Assembly (NCBI RefSeq): GCF_016741875.1
Contig: NZ_JAERRF010000023.1
Span: forward strand, 62,001 to 126,000
Reading direction: 5' to 3'
Source of the DNA: Streptomyces coffeae
Lineage (GTDB): Bacteria; Actinomycetota; Actinomycetes; Streptomycetales; Streptomycetaceae
DNA: 64,000 nt
Under the pieces are notes generated by a model that searched no databases, was not told the origin of the DNA, and saw nothing but the letters and a program-made list of their open reading frames with translations. The translations under genes and the position numbers were made by a program. Shown here one piece after another: positions 1 through 7,689 of the stretch (the stretch's first letter is position 1; each line of letters starts with the position of its first letter).

Positions 1-1
1 C

Positions 2-688
2 TCGGTGGAACTGGGGCGTCGGATGCCGGACGAGTCGTTCGTGGAGCGGGCGGAGGAGGTGTTGGGGAACACGGGTGCGTTACGGAAGGCGGCGGTGTTT
101 CTGACGCGTGGCAAGCCGGGGCTGGCTGTGTGGTTCCGGCAGTGGGCTCGGCTGGAGAAGGTGGCGGTGAGCCTGTGCACGTACGAGTGCAGGCTGGTGC
201 CGGGGTTGTTGCAGTCGGAGGCGTATGCGCGGGCCGTGTTCGACAACAGCATCCCGCTCCTGACGGACACGCAGATGGAGGAGCAGGTGACGGCTCGGCT
301 GGAGCGGCAGAAGATGCTGTACGAGCGGCCGAGCGTTCCGTTCAGCTTCATCGTGGAGGAGGCAGTCTTTCGGAAGCGGCTCGGCGGTGCGGAGGTGTTG
401 CGGGGCCTGTTCAATCACGTGCTGGACCTCAGCGCTCGGCGCAATGTGATCCTTCAAGTCATGCCGGTGGACGCGGAGTTCCATGCTTGCCTGGACGGCC
501 CGGTTCAGCTGTTGGAAAACCCAGAGGGACGGCGGCTCGCGTACTCCGAAGGGCAGCAGAACGGACGGTTGATCACTGGCCCGAAAGAGGTGAGCCTCCT
601 GCACCAGCGCTATGACACACTGCGGTCGCAGGCCCTGAACCCCCAAGACTCCCGGGGCCTACTGGAGCGACTGCGAGGAGCGCTATGA
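2..688 (+). CDS. XRE-family regulator, C-terminal part (DUF5753), cut by the window edge
   Basis: Only the C-terminal ~228 residues are present; the frame is open to the left edge, so the N-terminal helix-turn-helix lies outside the window. What is visible matches the DUF5753 ligand/partner domain that follows the HTH in Streptomyces XRE regulators: a WFRQW segment, then the YECRLVPGLLQ motif, and near the end a SLLHQRYDTLR helix. The stop overlaps the start of the next gene (ATGA at 685-688), so translation is coupled. In this family the regulator is usually paired with small DUF397 proteins, as here. The regulated genes cannot be read from the sequence. Confidence 0.9.
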   Translation, partial: SVELGRRMPDESFVERAEEVLGNTGALRKAAVFLTRGKPGLAVWFRQWARLEKVAVSLCTYECRLVPGLLQSEAYARAVFDNSIPLLTDTQMEEQVTARLERQKMLYERPSVPFSFIVEEAVFRKRLGGAEVLRGLFNHVLDLSARRNVILQVMPVDAEFHACLDGPVQLLENPEGRRLAYSEGQQNGRLITGPKEVSLLHQRYDTLRSQALNPQDSRGLLERLRGAL

Positions 689-870
689 GCAGGTCCGAAC
701 TCGCTTGGTTCAAGTCCAGCTACAGCGGTACCCAGGGCGACAGCTGCGTGGAGGTCGCCCTCACTGAACAGGCCGTCCACGTGCGCGATTCCAAGGATGT
801 GGGCCGCCCCGCCTTCGCCGTCGGGCGCGAGGGCTGGGATCACTTCGTGCGGTACGTGGCGGGCGACTAG
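685..870 (+). CDS. DUF397 protein, copy 1
   Basis: A 61-residue DUF397 protein with the family signatures WFKSSYS near the N-terminus, CVEVA in the middle and VRDSKD followed by a short C-terminal segment. DUF397 proteins are small partners of XRE/DUF5753 regulators in streptomycetes, and this one is translationally coupled to such a regulator (4-bp overlap). GAGGAG lies just before the ATG, inside the end of the upstream gene. It is a close paralogue of the next gene. Its partner role is inferred from the family; no catalytic residues are seen. Confidence 0.93.
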   Translation: MSRSELAWFKSSYSGTQGDSCVEVALTEQAVHVRDSKDVGRPAFAVGREGWDHFVRYVAGD

Positions 871-881
871 CGAGGAGCGCT

Positions 882-1067
882 ATGAGCACACCTGAACTCG
901 ACTGGTTCAAGTCCAGCTACAGCAGCGCCCAGGGCGACGACTGCGTGGAGGTCTCCGTCACCGAACAGGCCATCCACGTCCGGGACTCCAAGGATGTGAG
1001 CCGCCCAGCCCTCGCGGTCGGGCGCGAGGGCTGGGGCCGGTTCGTGCGGTACGTGGCGGGCGTGTAG
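882..1067 (+). CDS. DUF397 protein, copy 2
   Basis: A second 61-residue DUF397 protein, the same length as copy 1 and nearly identical in pattern (WFKSSYS, CVEVS, VRDSKD, GREGWG, FVRYVAG). The block GCGAGGAGCGCTATGAGCA containing the ribosome binding site and start is repeated before both genes, so the duplication included the translation signal. It lies 11 bp after copy 1 and is presumably in the same operon. Differences cluster at a few residues (for example ALTEQAVH versus SVTEQAIH), leaving room for different partner specificity. Confidence 0.93.
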   Translation: MSTPELDWFKSSYSSAQGDDCVEVSVTEQAIHVRDSKDVSRPALAVGREGWGRFVRYVAGV

Positions 1068-1068
1068 A

Positions 1069-1599
1069 TCAGCTACGGCATCCCTGCGCCTTGGCCGCCG
1101 TGGGCAGATAGGAGCGCAGGAAGCGCTCAAGAGCCTTTCGGCGTTCGGACACGTCCTTCGGGGTGGGGGAGGAGAGAGAGACCTCCAGCGCGAAGGTCGT
1201 GTCCTTGCCCTTGGGCGCACATGAGGTGGTGACCAGCGCGCCCTTGTCCCCGAGCCGGGCGTCGTCCCCGATGTCCACCTTCTTCGCATTGCCGTACCCG
1301 ATCAGGGTGTCCTTCTTGACCTCCAGGGGGTCAACGCCCTCGGTGACGGCGTCCCGTGTGATGTACACCCCGCCACCATCCCCGCCCTGCACGGAGACAT
1401 CGCAGGTCGCACCGTGTTCTCTCGGGACGTCGCGCTGGTGGATCTTCTCACCGTCTGAAAGCAGCGGTGCGAGCAGATCAGGATCGACCTTTGTGTCGCA
1501 GATCTTCTCGGGCACCGCGTAGCCGCGGCCGTCGTCGCCGCAACCGACAGCGGTTACGGCCAGCGCCACGATTACCAGGGAGGCGGAGGTGCGGTTCAT
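1069..1599 (-). CDS. predicted secreted lipoprotein, function unknown
   Basis: A 176-residue protein with a short lipoprotein-type signal peptide: MNRT, a hydrophobic stretch, then TAVGC with Cys20 as the likely lipidated residue (Ala rather than Leu at -3, so the lipobox is imperfect). The mature part has three further Cys (KICDTK, GATCDV, TTSCAP) plus one near the C-terminus (QGCRS), which could form disulfides. No enzyme motif is recognised. It is the last gene of a minus-strand set, 18 bp after the large WXG-headed protein, and its stop lies next to that of the convergent DUF397 gene. An envelope-anchored accessory role for that set is an inference. Confidence 0.8.
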   Translation of the reverse strand: MNRTSASLVIVALAVTAVGCGDDGRGYAVPEKICDTKVDPDLLAPLLSDGEKIHQRDVPREHGATCDVSVQGGDGGGVYITRDAVTEGVDPLEVKKDTLIGYGNAKKVDIGDDARLGDKGALVTTSCAPKGKDTTFALEVSLSSPTPKDVSERRKALERFLRSYLPTAAKAQGCRS

Positions 1600-1617
1600 G
1601 GGGAGTTCTTCCTCGGC

Positions 1618-3819
1618 TCAGTGGGCGGGCTGGCGGCCGGGGAGGCCCTGGGCGGCCGCGTTGCCCCTCAGAGCCGCGTTGCCGGCTTCCCCCGTGATGG
1701 TGTAGACGGTCCCCTCCTCATGGGGGTTCTGCTGCTTCCAGATCTTGGCGAGACTCTCCAGCTGATGCTCCCGCCCCTTGAACGTCTGACCGCTCTGCTG
1801 CCGGTTCTCCTCGCCGATCCGTTTCTCCTCGTCCATGCGCCAGTCTTGCGAGAGCACGTACAGCCCGCGGTCCGCAGCACCGGCCAGATGTGCCTCCGGG
1901 ATGAAGCTCGACACTATTCCGGCGCCGTGGTAGCCCCAGGTCTGCTGCCATACGGCGTCCTCTTTGTCCGCCGCCACCTTGTCCGCCAGTGCCTGGTAGC
2001 GCGCCTCCTCCAGGAAGCCGACGGTGTGACCCGCGCGCTGCAAGGTCTCCCGCGGATCCTCGGGCTTGTCGGTGCGGATGTCGTGGACCAGTTCGTGGTT
2101 GATGCCGTCGTTGAGGAGGCCGTACGCGCCCTGGTCGCGGGAGATCTGCTTGGTGACCTCGAGCAGTTGCCTGCGGTCCAGCTCCCTCGGATCGTTGGGA
2201 TGGTCGGCCTGGGCCGACGCGGTGTGGTGGAACACATCGCCGTGGTTGACGAAGACCTTGGCCATGTCGTCGCGCATTTCCGGAGGGAAGTCGTCCTTCT
2301 TGGCGGAGAGGTAGTCCAGCGACCTGTCCAGGATCTCCCGGTGTTCCGGGGTGTGCGGGGGTGCCTTCGCCGAGTGGTCGCCTGGGTCCACTCCCGTGGC
2401 CCCCGCGGCCAGCGCGGCTCCGGTGGACTCCCAATACGGCCGGGGTGTCTTCTGCTCGTGCACCACGCCGTAGCCGCCGTCCGGAATCGAGTCGTCGAGC
2501 ACCGGACGGTCCTTGAGCACCCACTTCAGGTTGTCCTCCGGCTCGTGAGAGCTGAAGAAGTCGGTGGAGGCGTCGGGAGTCCTGGACAGCGCCTTCATGA
2601 ACCCGGTCATCGGGTCCGTGCCGGCGTCCTTGTCGTCACCGAAATGCAGTGGGTCGGTCTGGTCCAGGGCGTCGTGCTTGTCCCAGGGCAGGACGTTGTG
2701 GCGCTTCGGGCTGGCGATGCCCCCCGACGGCTCGTCATCCCCCGTGTGCTTCTTCTCGTAGGCCACGAGGTGATTGCCGTAGTTGGTCAGGAAGTCCTTG
2801 TCGTAGGTGCCGTTCCGCATCAGATTGCTCATCAGCTGGAACCCGTATCCACGCTTCTTGCCGTCGCCGTCGGCGAATTGGTGGCCGCCGAGCGCGACCA
2901 TCTGGTCCTTCCACTGGTGGATGGACTCGCCGTCCTGCCGCGAGGCCAGACCCAGGGTGCTGCCCAGGCGCTGCTCCATGGTGCTGAGCAGCTTCATCCG
3001 GGCGTCCTTCTCGTCCTTGTTGGCGATCCCGGCCGGATCGTAGCCTCCCTTCTTGCCGTCCGGGTCCCATGAGTCGATGTTGGTGGCTCCCGACCAGAAC
3101 TTCAGCATGCCCTTGGCGCCGAGTTCCCCCGCCACCCGCTCGGCGAAGACCGGGTCCCCCTGGTTCGCCTTCAACAGGTCGTTCAGCTGGGTGAGTTGCT
3201 TGTTGCTGAGCTTGGTGGGGTCCGTCTCGGCCAGCTTGACGAACGCGTTGGAGTCCTTGATGACCTTCTTCGCCTCGCCGAGGCTCTTGAAGCCCGTGGA
3301 ACCGAAGTCGTACTTGTCCTTCGCGTGGAAGCGGAGCGCCGCGGCCGCGGTGCTGTCGGTCTCGGCCGCCTCGCCCAGGACGGTCTTGATCTCGCCCGCG
3401 ATGGCGTCGATCTCGCCCTGGGTCGGCTTCTTCTCCGCGTCGTCACGGGCCTTGACCGTGCCCTGGGCGGTGACATGGATGTCCTGCTTGGCCGCCCGCT
3501 CGACGATCTCCTTCAGCTTCTTCTTGTGGCTGGTGAACTTCTTGTGGGCGTCGTGGAGCACCGTGTGCACACTGCGCGCCTCGGTGAGGATGTCCTGGAA
3601 CTGGTCCGCCGTCTTTGTGGTGAACGCCTTCGTCACCGTGGCGTTGACGCCCTTCCAGCTGGCCGCCTTGGCCTTCTTCTCCAGGTCGGCCGCGTTGATC
3701 TCCCCGTCGCCGCCGTTGGCGAGCTTGTCGAGCTTGGCCACCATCTTCTCCCAGTCGGTCACGGCCATGTGGAGGGTGCCGAGCCGCAGATGGTGGAGTT
3801 CCTGGTACGTCAGCGCCAT
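1618..3819 (-). CDS. large WXG-headed protein (DUF6571-like), possible type VII secretion cargo
   Basis: A 733-residue protein without signal peptide or membrane segment. Residues 1-110 look like a WXG100-type helical hairpin: charged amphipathic helices with Trp55-Lys56-Gly57 at the turn. The rest is a long mixed helical region rich in Lys, Asp and His with no nuclease, NADase or protease motif I recognise; large actinobacterial proteins of this build are filed as DUF6571. GGGGGA precedes the ATG. It follows the 153-aa WXG-like gene by 57 bp, a pairing typical of ESX substrates and chaperone partners. Export by type VII secretion is an inference; no eccC-type machinery gene is in the window. 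Confidence 0.75.
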   Translation of the reverse strand: MALTYQELHHLRLGTLHMAVTDWEKMVAKLDKLANGGDGEINAADLEKKAKAASWKGVNATVTKAFTTKTADQFQDILTEARSVHTVLHDAHKKFTSHKKKLKEIVERAAKQDIHVTAQGTVKARDDAEKKPTQGEIDAIAGEIKTVLGEAAETDSTAAAALRFHAKDKYDFGSTGFKSLGEAKKVIKDSNAFVKLAETDPTKLSNKQLTQLNDLLKANQGDPVFAERVAGELGAKGMLKFWSGATNIDSWDPDGKKGGYDPAGIANKDEKDARMKLLSTMEQRLGSTLGLASRQDGESIHQWKDQMVALGGHQFADGDGKKRGYGFQLMSNLMRNGTYDKDFLTNYGNHLVAYEKKHTGDDEPSGGIASPKRHNVLPWDKHDALDQTDPLHFGDDKDAGTDPMTGFMKALSRTPDASTDFFSSHEPEDNLKWVLKDRPVLDDSIPDGGYGVVHEQKTPRPYWESTGAALAAGATGVDPGDHSAKAPPHTPEHREILDRSLDYLSAKKDDFPPEMRDDMAKVFVNHGDVFHHTASAQADHPNDPRELDRRQLLEVTKQISRDQGAYGLLNDGINHELVHDIRTDKPEDPRETLQRAGHTVGFLEEARYQALADKVAADKEDAVWQQTWGYHGAGIVSSFIPEAHLAGAADRGLYVLSQDWRMDEEKRIGEENRQQSGQTFKGREHQLESLAKIWKQQNPHEEGTVYTITGEAGNAALRGNAAAQGLPGRQPAH

Positions 3820-3876
3820 GCTGCCGTTCCCCCGTCCTCTTCGCTGGACCGTTTCCGTGCTAGCGAGTCATCACGG

Positions 3877-4338
3877 TCACTTGATGTATTCGTATATGCG
3901 CGAAACGGTCATGCGCTTGCCGTCGAGATTCTGCATCTCCGTGATGATCTTGTCCTCGTCCTTGCGGTGCGCGGAGCGCGTGTAGTCGAGGTGGTTGGAG
4001 ATGTGCGCACACGCTTCCTTGAGCGTCTGCAGCTTCGTATTCCAGGCGTCCTGCAGCTCGGTGAGCGCGGAACCCGCGTCCAGGCCGTCATTGAACAGCT
4101 CGATGGACGCGTTGAAGGTGTTCTGCCGGGCGTGATCCCCGTACGTGGACACACGCTCGCGCAGATCCCGGCCCATTTCGCCGATTTTGCCCAACTCGTT
4201 GTCGTGGACGATGAGGTCACCGTCCGGGCTGCCCTTGCCGTGCCGGCCGCCCGTGCCCTTTGTCTGATTCAGCTGCATGTGTACGGGCTCGTCGGCGGCC
4301 CGGGTCTTCTGCTGATTCCACTCCTGCTCAAAGGACAT
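3877..4338 (-). CDS. small WXG100-like helical protein
   Basis: A 153-residue, highly charged helical protein. The C-terminal half (LTELQDAWNTKLQTLKEAC and following) has the spacing of the second helix of WXG100/ESAT-6-like proteins, although the exact W-x-G triplet is not present. AGGGGG lies six bases before the ATG. It is the first gene of a three-gene minus-strand set with the DUF6571-like protein and the lipoprotein, and its promoter region is unusually AT-rich for this genome. A role as co-secreted partner or chaperone is plausible from the arrangement, but the family is not certain. Confidence 0.75.
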   Translation of the reverse strand: MSFEQEWNQQKTRAADEPVHMQLNQTKGTGGRHGKGSPDGDLIVHDNELGKIGEMGRDLRERVSTYGDHARQNTFNASIELFNDGLDAGSALTELQDAWNTKLQTLKEACAHISNHLDYTRSAHRKDEDKIITEMQNLDGKRMTVSRIYEYIK

Positions 4339-4398
4339 GTCGTGTCGCCCCCTGTCTTGGTGAAGCCTCCGTGAAGCTACGGCTGCATGGAGTAAAAA

Positions 4399-4404
4399 AT
4401 CTTA
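4399..4404 (-). promoter_or_regulatory. candidate -10 element of the WXG-protein operon
   Basis: Read on the minus strand this is TAAGAT, about 60 bases upstream of the ATG at 4338, inside an AT-rich stretch. No convincing -35 at 17-18 bases is visible, so this is only a candidate. Confidence 0.35.
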
Positions 4405-4472
4405 CCAAGGGGCTCGGTAAATGGTTGTAACAGCGATGCAATGAAAGGGAGTTGGCAAGGGATCGTGGGTGA

Positions 4473-4487
4473 CTATTTCCGAAATAG
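4473..4487. promoter_or_regulatory. perfect dyad CTATTTC-N-GAAATAG
   Basis: A 15-bp inverted repeat with 7-bp arms and a single central base, strikingly AT-rich for this sequence. It sits in the 186-bp gap between the WXG-protein operon start (4338) and the GMC oxidoreductase stop (4525), about 70 bases upstream of the candidate -10 of the WXG operon. Its size suits a dimeric regulator; it is too short and U-poor for a typical terminator. Confidence 0.4.
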
Positions 4488-4524
4488 CTGACTCGCTGGA
4501 CCCGGCCGCCTACGCGCTGTTCGC

Positions 4525-6075
4525 TCACGGGTGGCGGCGCTTGATCATGTCGGCGCACTTCTCGCCGATCATCATCGTGGTGATGCACGGGTTGACGGCG
4601 ACCAGATGGGGCATCACCGAGCCGTCGCACACCCGCAGCCCCGTGATGCCCTTGACCCGCAGTTGCGGGTCAAGGGGGGCGGCCGGGTCGTCCGGCGCGC
4701 CCATCCGCACCGTGCAGGACGGGTGGTAGACGGTGTTGTGCGTCTGCCGGATGTAGTCGAGCAGTTCGTTGTCGGTGTTCACCTCGGGGCCCGGGGCGAG
4801 TTCGGCGCCCGCCCACAGGGCCAGCGCGGGCCGGGCCGCGATGGTGCGGGCGACCCGGAATCCCTCGGTCATGACGCGGATGTCGTGCTCATGGGTGAAG
4901 TAGCGGGGGTCCACCCGCGGTTTGTCGCGGAAGTCGCGGGTGCGCAGCCGGACCGTGCCGGTGGAGCGGGCGCGGGTCACATTGGGGGTGAGGCAGAAGG
5001 CGTTCTCGGAGGTCGGGTAGCCGCGCCGGTAGGTGTTCAGGTCGAACGGCACCGAGCCGTAGTGGAACATCAGGTCCGGGCGGTCCAGATCGGGTTCGGT
5101 GGGGGAGAAGATGCCGATCTCCCACCACTGGGTGGAGCTGGTGACCATGGGCTGCTCGGCGTTCCACATGATGACGCCCTCGGGGTGGTCCTGGAGGTTC
5201 TCCCCGACCCCGGGGGAGTCCACGGCCACGTCGATGCCGGTCTCGCGCAGATGGTCCGCGGGGCCGATCCCGGAGAGCATCAGCAGCTTCGGGGAGTCGA
5301 TGGCGCCGCAGGAGACGATGACCTCGCGCCGGGCGTGCACGGTGTGGGTGTGGATGAGGTCGGGGGCCAGGTAGTCGACGCCCGTACAGCGCCGGTCCGC
5401 GTTCAGCACCAGCCGCCTGGCCTGGAGCCCGGTGCGTACCTCCAGGTTGGACCGCTGGTCCAGCACCGGGTGGAGATAGGCCACCGAGGCCGAACAACGG
5501 GTGCCGTCCTCCCGTGCGTTGATCTGGAACCAGTTGGCGCCCCGGACCACGGTGGCGCCGGAGTTGAACGGGACGGTGGGGATCCCCGCCTCCTCGCAGG
5601 CCGCGAGCAGCGCCACCCCGCACGGGTCTTTCGGGGGCACGGTGCGGATGGTGACGGGGCCGCCGCGGCCGTGGTGGTCGCCGGGCGCGTTGTTGGACTC
5701 CAGCCGCTGGAACAGCGGGAAGCAGTCGGCGGCCGACCAGCCGGCCAGTCCCTGGGAGGCCCATTCGTCGAGGTCCTCGGCCGGGGCCCAGAAGGCGATA
5801 CAGGAGTTGTGCGAGGAGCAGCCGCCGAGCACCCTGGCGCGGGCGTGCCGCAGGAAGCTGTTGCCCTTCTCCTGAGGTTCGACGGGGTAGTCCCAGTCGT
5901 AGCCGGACTCCAGGAGGGCCATCCACCGGTCCAGCCGCAGCACGTTGTCGTCGCCGATGTCGGAGGGGCCCGCCTCCAGCAGGCACACCGAGATCGAAGG
6001 GTCCTCGCTCAGCCGCGCCGCCACGACCGACCCGGCCGTACCGCCACCGGCCACCACGTAGTCGAACTCGTCCAC
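4525..6075 (-). CDS. GMC-family FAD oxidoreductase (choline dehydrogenase-like)
   Basis: A 516-residue flavoprotein. The N-terminus carries the FAD-binding motif VVAGGGTAGSVVAARL, followed by LLEAGP; the middle has the GMC signature GGCSSHN and SCGAIDSPKLL; the C-terminus has HPSCTVRMG with the probable catalytic His, then NPCITTMMIGEKCADMI. The GTG start at 6075 is chosen because GAGGAGA lies six bases upstream; the frame stays open further but overlaps the permease gene. BetA-type members oxidise choline to betaine aldehyde. The gene is 10 bp behind an APC permease and downstream of an aldehyde dehydrogenase on the same strand, so a two-step alcohol-to-acid pathway fits. Exact substrate is not proven; another amino-alcohol is possible. 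Confidence 0.88.
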   Translation of the reverse strand: MDEFDYVVAGGGTAGSVVAARLSEDPSISVCLLEAGPSDIGDDNVLRLDRWMALLESGYDWDYPVEPQEKGNSFLRHARARVLGGCSSHNSCIAFWAPAEDLDEWASQGLAGWSAADCFPLFQRLESNNAPGDHHGRGGPVTIRTVPPKDPCGVALLAACEEAGIPTVPFNSGATVVRGANWFQINAREDGTRCSASVAYLHPVLDQRSNLEVRTGLQARRLVLNADRRCTGVDYLAPDLIHTHTVHARREVIVSCGAIDSPKLLMLSGIGPADHLRETGIDVAVDSPGVGENLQDHPEGVIMWNAEQPMVTSSTQWWEIGIFSPTEPDLDRPDLMFHYGSVPFDLNTYRRGYPTSENAFCLTPNVTRARSTGTVRLRTRDFRDKPRVDPRYFTHEHDIRVMTEGFRVARTIAARPALALWAGAELAPGPEVNTDNELLDYIRQTHNTVYHPSCTVRMGAPDDPAAPLDPQLRVKGITGLRVCDGSVMPHLVAVNPCITTMMIGEKCADMIKRRHP

Positions 6076-6085
6076 GGGTCTCTCC

Positions 6086-7642
6086 TCACGGGGTGGCGGG
6101 GGCGGCATGCTCCGCGAGCACGCCGGTGTGCTTGCGCTGGACGAACCAGTAGTAGGCGAAGCCGCCGAGCGCGACCGCGCCGATGAACAGGAACGCGCCC
6201 CAGCGCAGATACCAGTGCTGCGGGCCGCTGGCGTTGTAGACCTCCGCACGCGGCCAGGCCAGGTTGACGGACATTCCCACGCCCCACAGCACCGCCAGGA
6301 CGTTGACCGGCAGACCCAAGCGGCCCAGGGAGAAGCGGCCCTCGGCCGGTGTCCACTCACCCCGCAGCCTGCGCATCAGCATGGGCACGGTGACCAGCAG
6401 ATACGCGATGTAGATCATGATGATCGCGATACTGGTGACCACTGAGAAGATCTGTGGCTGGTTGATGTTGATGACCAGGATGCCGACCGCCACCAGACCG
6501 ATGAGGATCGCCGGGAGCAGCGGGGTCTGGAACCGCGGATGGACCCGTGCCAGTCGGGAGCCGCCGGGGAGGTTGTTGTCCCGGGCCATGGCGAACATCA
6601 GCCGGATGCCCGCGGTGTGCACGGCCAGCGCACAGACGGTGATCGCGATGACCACGCACCACAGCACGATGTCGCCGACGGTTTCGCCGAGGGTCGACAG
6701 CACCACGTACTGGAGCCCTTGCGCCGACAGTTGCCTGGCTTGCAGATTCTCCACCGCGAGCAGCGCGAAGAGCAGGATGAACCCGCCGATGATGAACGAG
6801 GCGACCAGCGCCCGCAGGATCGCGCGCGGCGCGTTGCGGGCCGGGTTCAGGGACTCCTCGCCCAGCGAGGACGCGGTGTCGAAGCCGTACATGACGTAGG
6901 CCGAGGCGAGCGAGGCGGTCAGAAACGCGCCCAGATAGCCCAGATGCTCTCCGCTGCCGAGGCCGTAGGTCTCCATCACGGCGGACGGGCCGCGGGTGAT
7001 GTGCGCGGCCAGCAGCAGGATCAGCACGATCGCGGCGATCAGCTCGATGGCCACGCCCGCGGAGTTGATCCGGGCCATCAGCTTCACGCCGAAGCCGTTC
7101 ACCAGCGTGGTGAACAGCACCAGGATGCTGCCGAGCACCACCGCGTTGGCCGCCCGCTCGGTGCCACTGCTGCCGTCGCCGATGAACTGGAACCACGCGG
7201 AGATCTGCGGCAGCGTGATCTGGTACGCGAGCGCCACCGCCGACAGCGACACCATGGTGGCCGTCATCATCATCCAGCCGCCCAGCCAGCCCACATGCGG
7301 CCCGCCCAGCAGCTTGGACCAGTTGTAGACCGACCCGGCCACCGGATAGCGGCCCGCGAGCTCGCAGAAGCACAGCGCCACCATCAGCTGGCCCGCGAAC
7401 ACCATCGGCCAGGACCACCAGTAGGCCGGGCCGCCGTGGCTCACCCCGAAGTAGAACAGCTGGAAGGTGCCGGTGAGGATGGAGATGTAGCTGACCCCGG
7501 CGGCGAAGGTGTGGAAGTTGCCGAGGGTGCGCTTGAGTTCCGGACGGTAGCCCAGTTCGGTGAGCGAGTCGTCGTCGTGACCGCCCTCGGGACGGGGGCC
7601 CGGCGACGGCCCGGCGGGCTCGGTCGCCGTCACGCGGACCAC
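6086..7642 (-). CDS. APC-superfamily amino acid/amine permease
   Basis: A 518-residue polytopic membrane protein with about twelve hydrophobic segments. The beginning of the transport domain (LKRTLGNFHTFAAGVSYIS, with GTFQLFYFGVSHGG and AGRYPVAGSVYNW) matches the GABA/amino-acid/choline branch of the APC superfamily; a SLGEESLNPARNAPRAIL stretch is typical of the loop after TM6. The start is GTG at 7642; no good ribosome site precedes it and a GTG three codons in is an alternative. Its place between a GMC oxidoreductase and an aldehyde dehydrogenase suggests it imports their substrate, for example choline or another amino-alcohol. Confidence 0.88.
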   Translation of the reverse strand: MVRVTATEPAGPSPGPRPEGGHDDDSLTELGYRPELKRTLGNFHTFAAGVSYISILTGTFQLFYFGVSHGGPAYWWSWPMVFAGQLMVALCFCELAGRYPVAGSVYNWSKLLGGPHVGWLGGWMMMTATMVSLSAVALAYQITLPQISAWFQFIGDGSSGTERAANAVVLGSILVLFTTLVNGFGVKLMARINSAGVAIELIAAIVLILLLAAHITRGPSAVMETYGLGSGEHLGYLGAFLTASLASAYVMYGFDTASSLGEESLNPARNAPRAILRALVASFIIGGFILLFALLAVENLQARQLSAQGLQYVVLSTLGETVGDIVLWCVVIAITVCALAVHTAGIRLMFAMARDNNLPGGSRLARVHPRFQTPLLPAILIGLVAVGILVININQPQIFSVVTSIAIIMIYIAYLLVTVPMLMRRLRGEWTPAEGRFSLGRLGLPVNVLAVLWGVGMSVNLAWPRAEVYNASGPQHWYLRWGAFLFIGAVALGGFAYYWFVQRKHTGVLAEHAAPATP

Positions 7643-7647
7643 CTGTG

Positions 7648-7689
7648 CGGCGTCATGCGAACCACCACGGCGGCGTCATGCGAACCACC
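7648..7689. repeat. 19-bp direct repeat at the 3' end of the aldehyde dehydrogenase gene
   Basis: CGGCGTCATGCGAACCACC occurs at 7648-7666 and again at 7671-7689. The right copy encodes the last residues (RWFA) and stop of the aldehyde dehydrogenase on the minus strand; the left copy is a spare gene end in the spacer before the permease. Confidence 0.9.
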
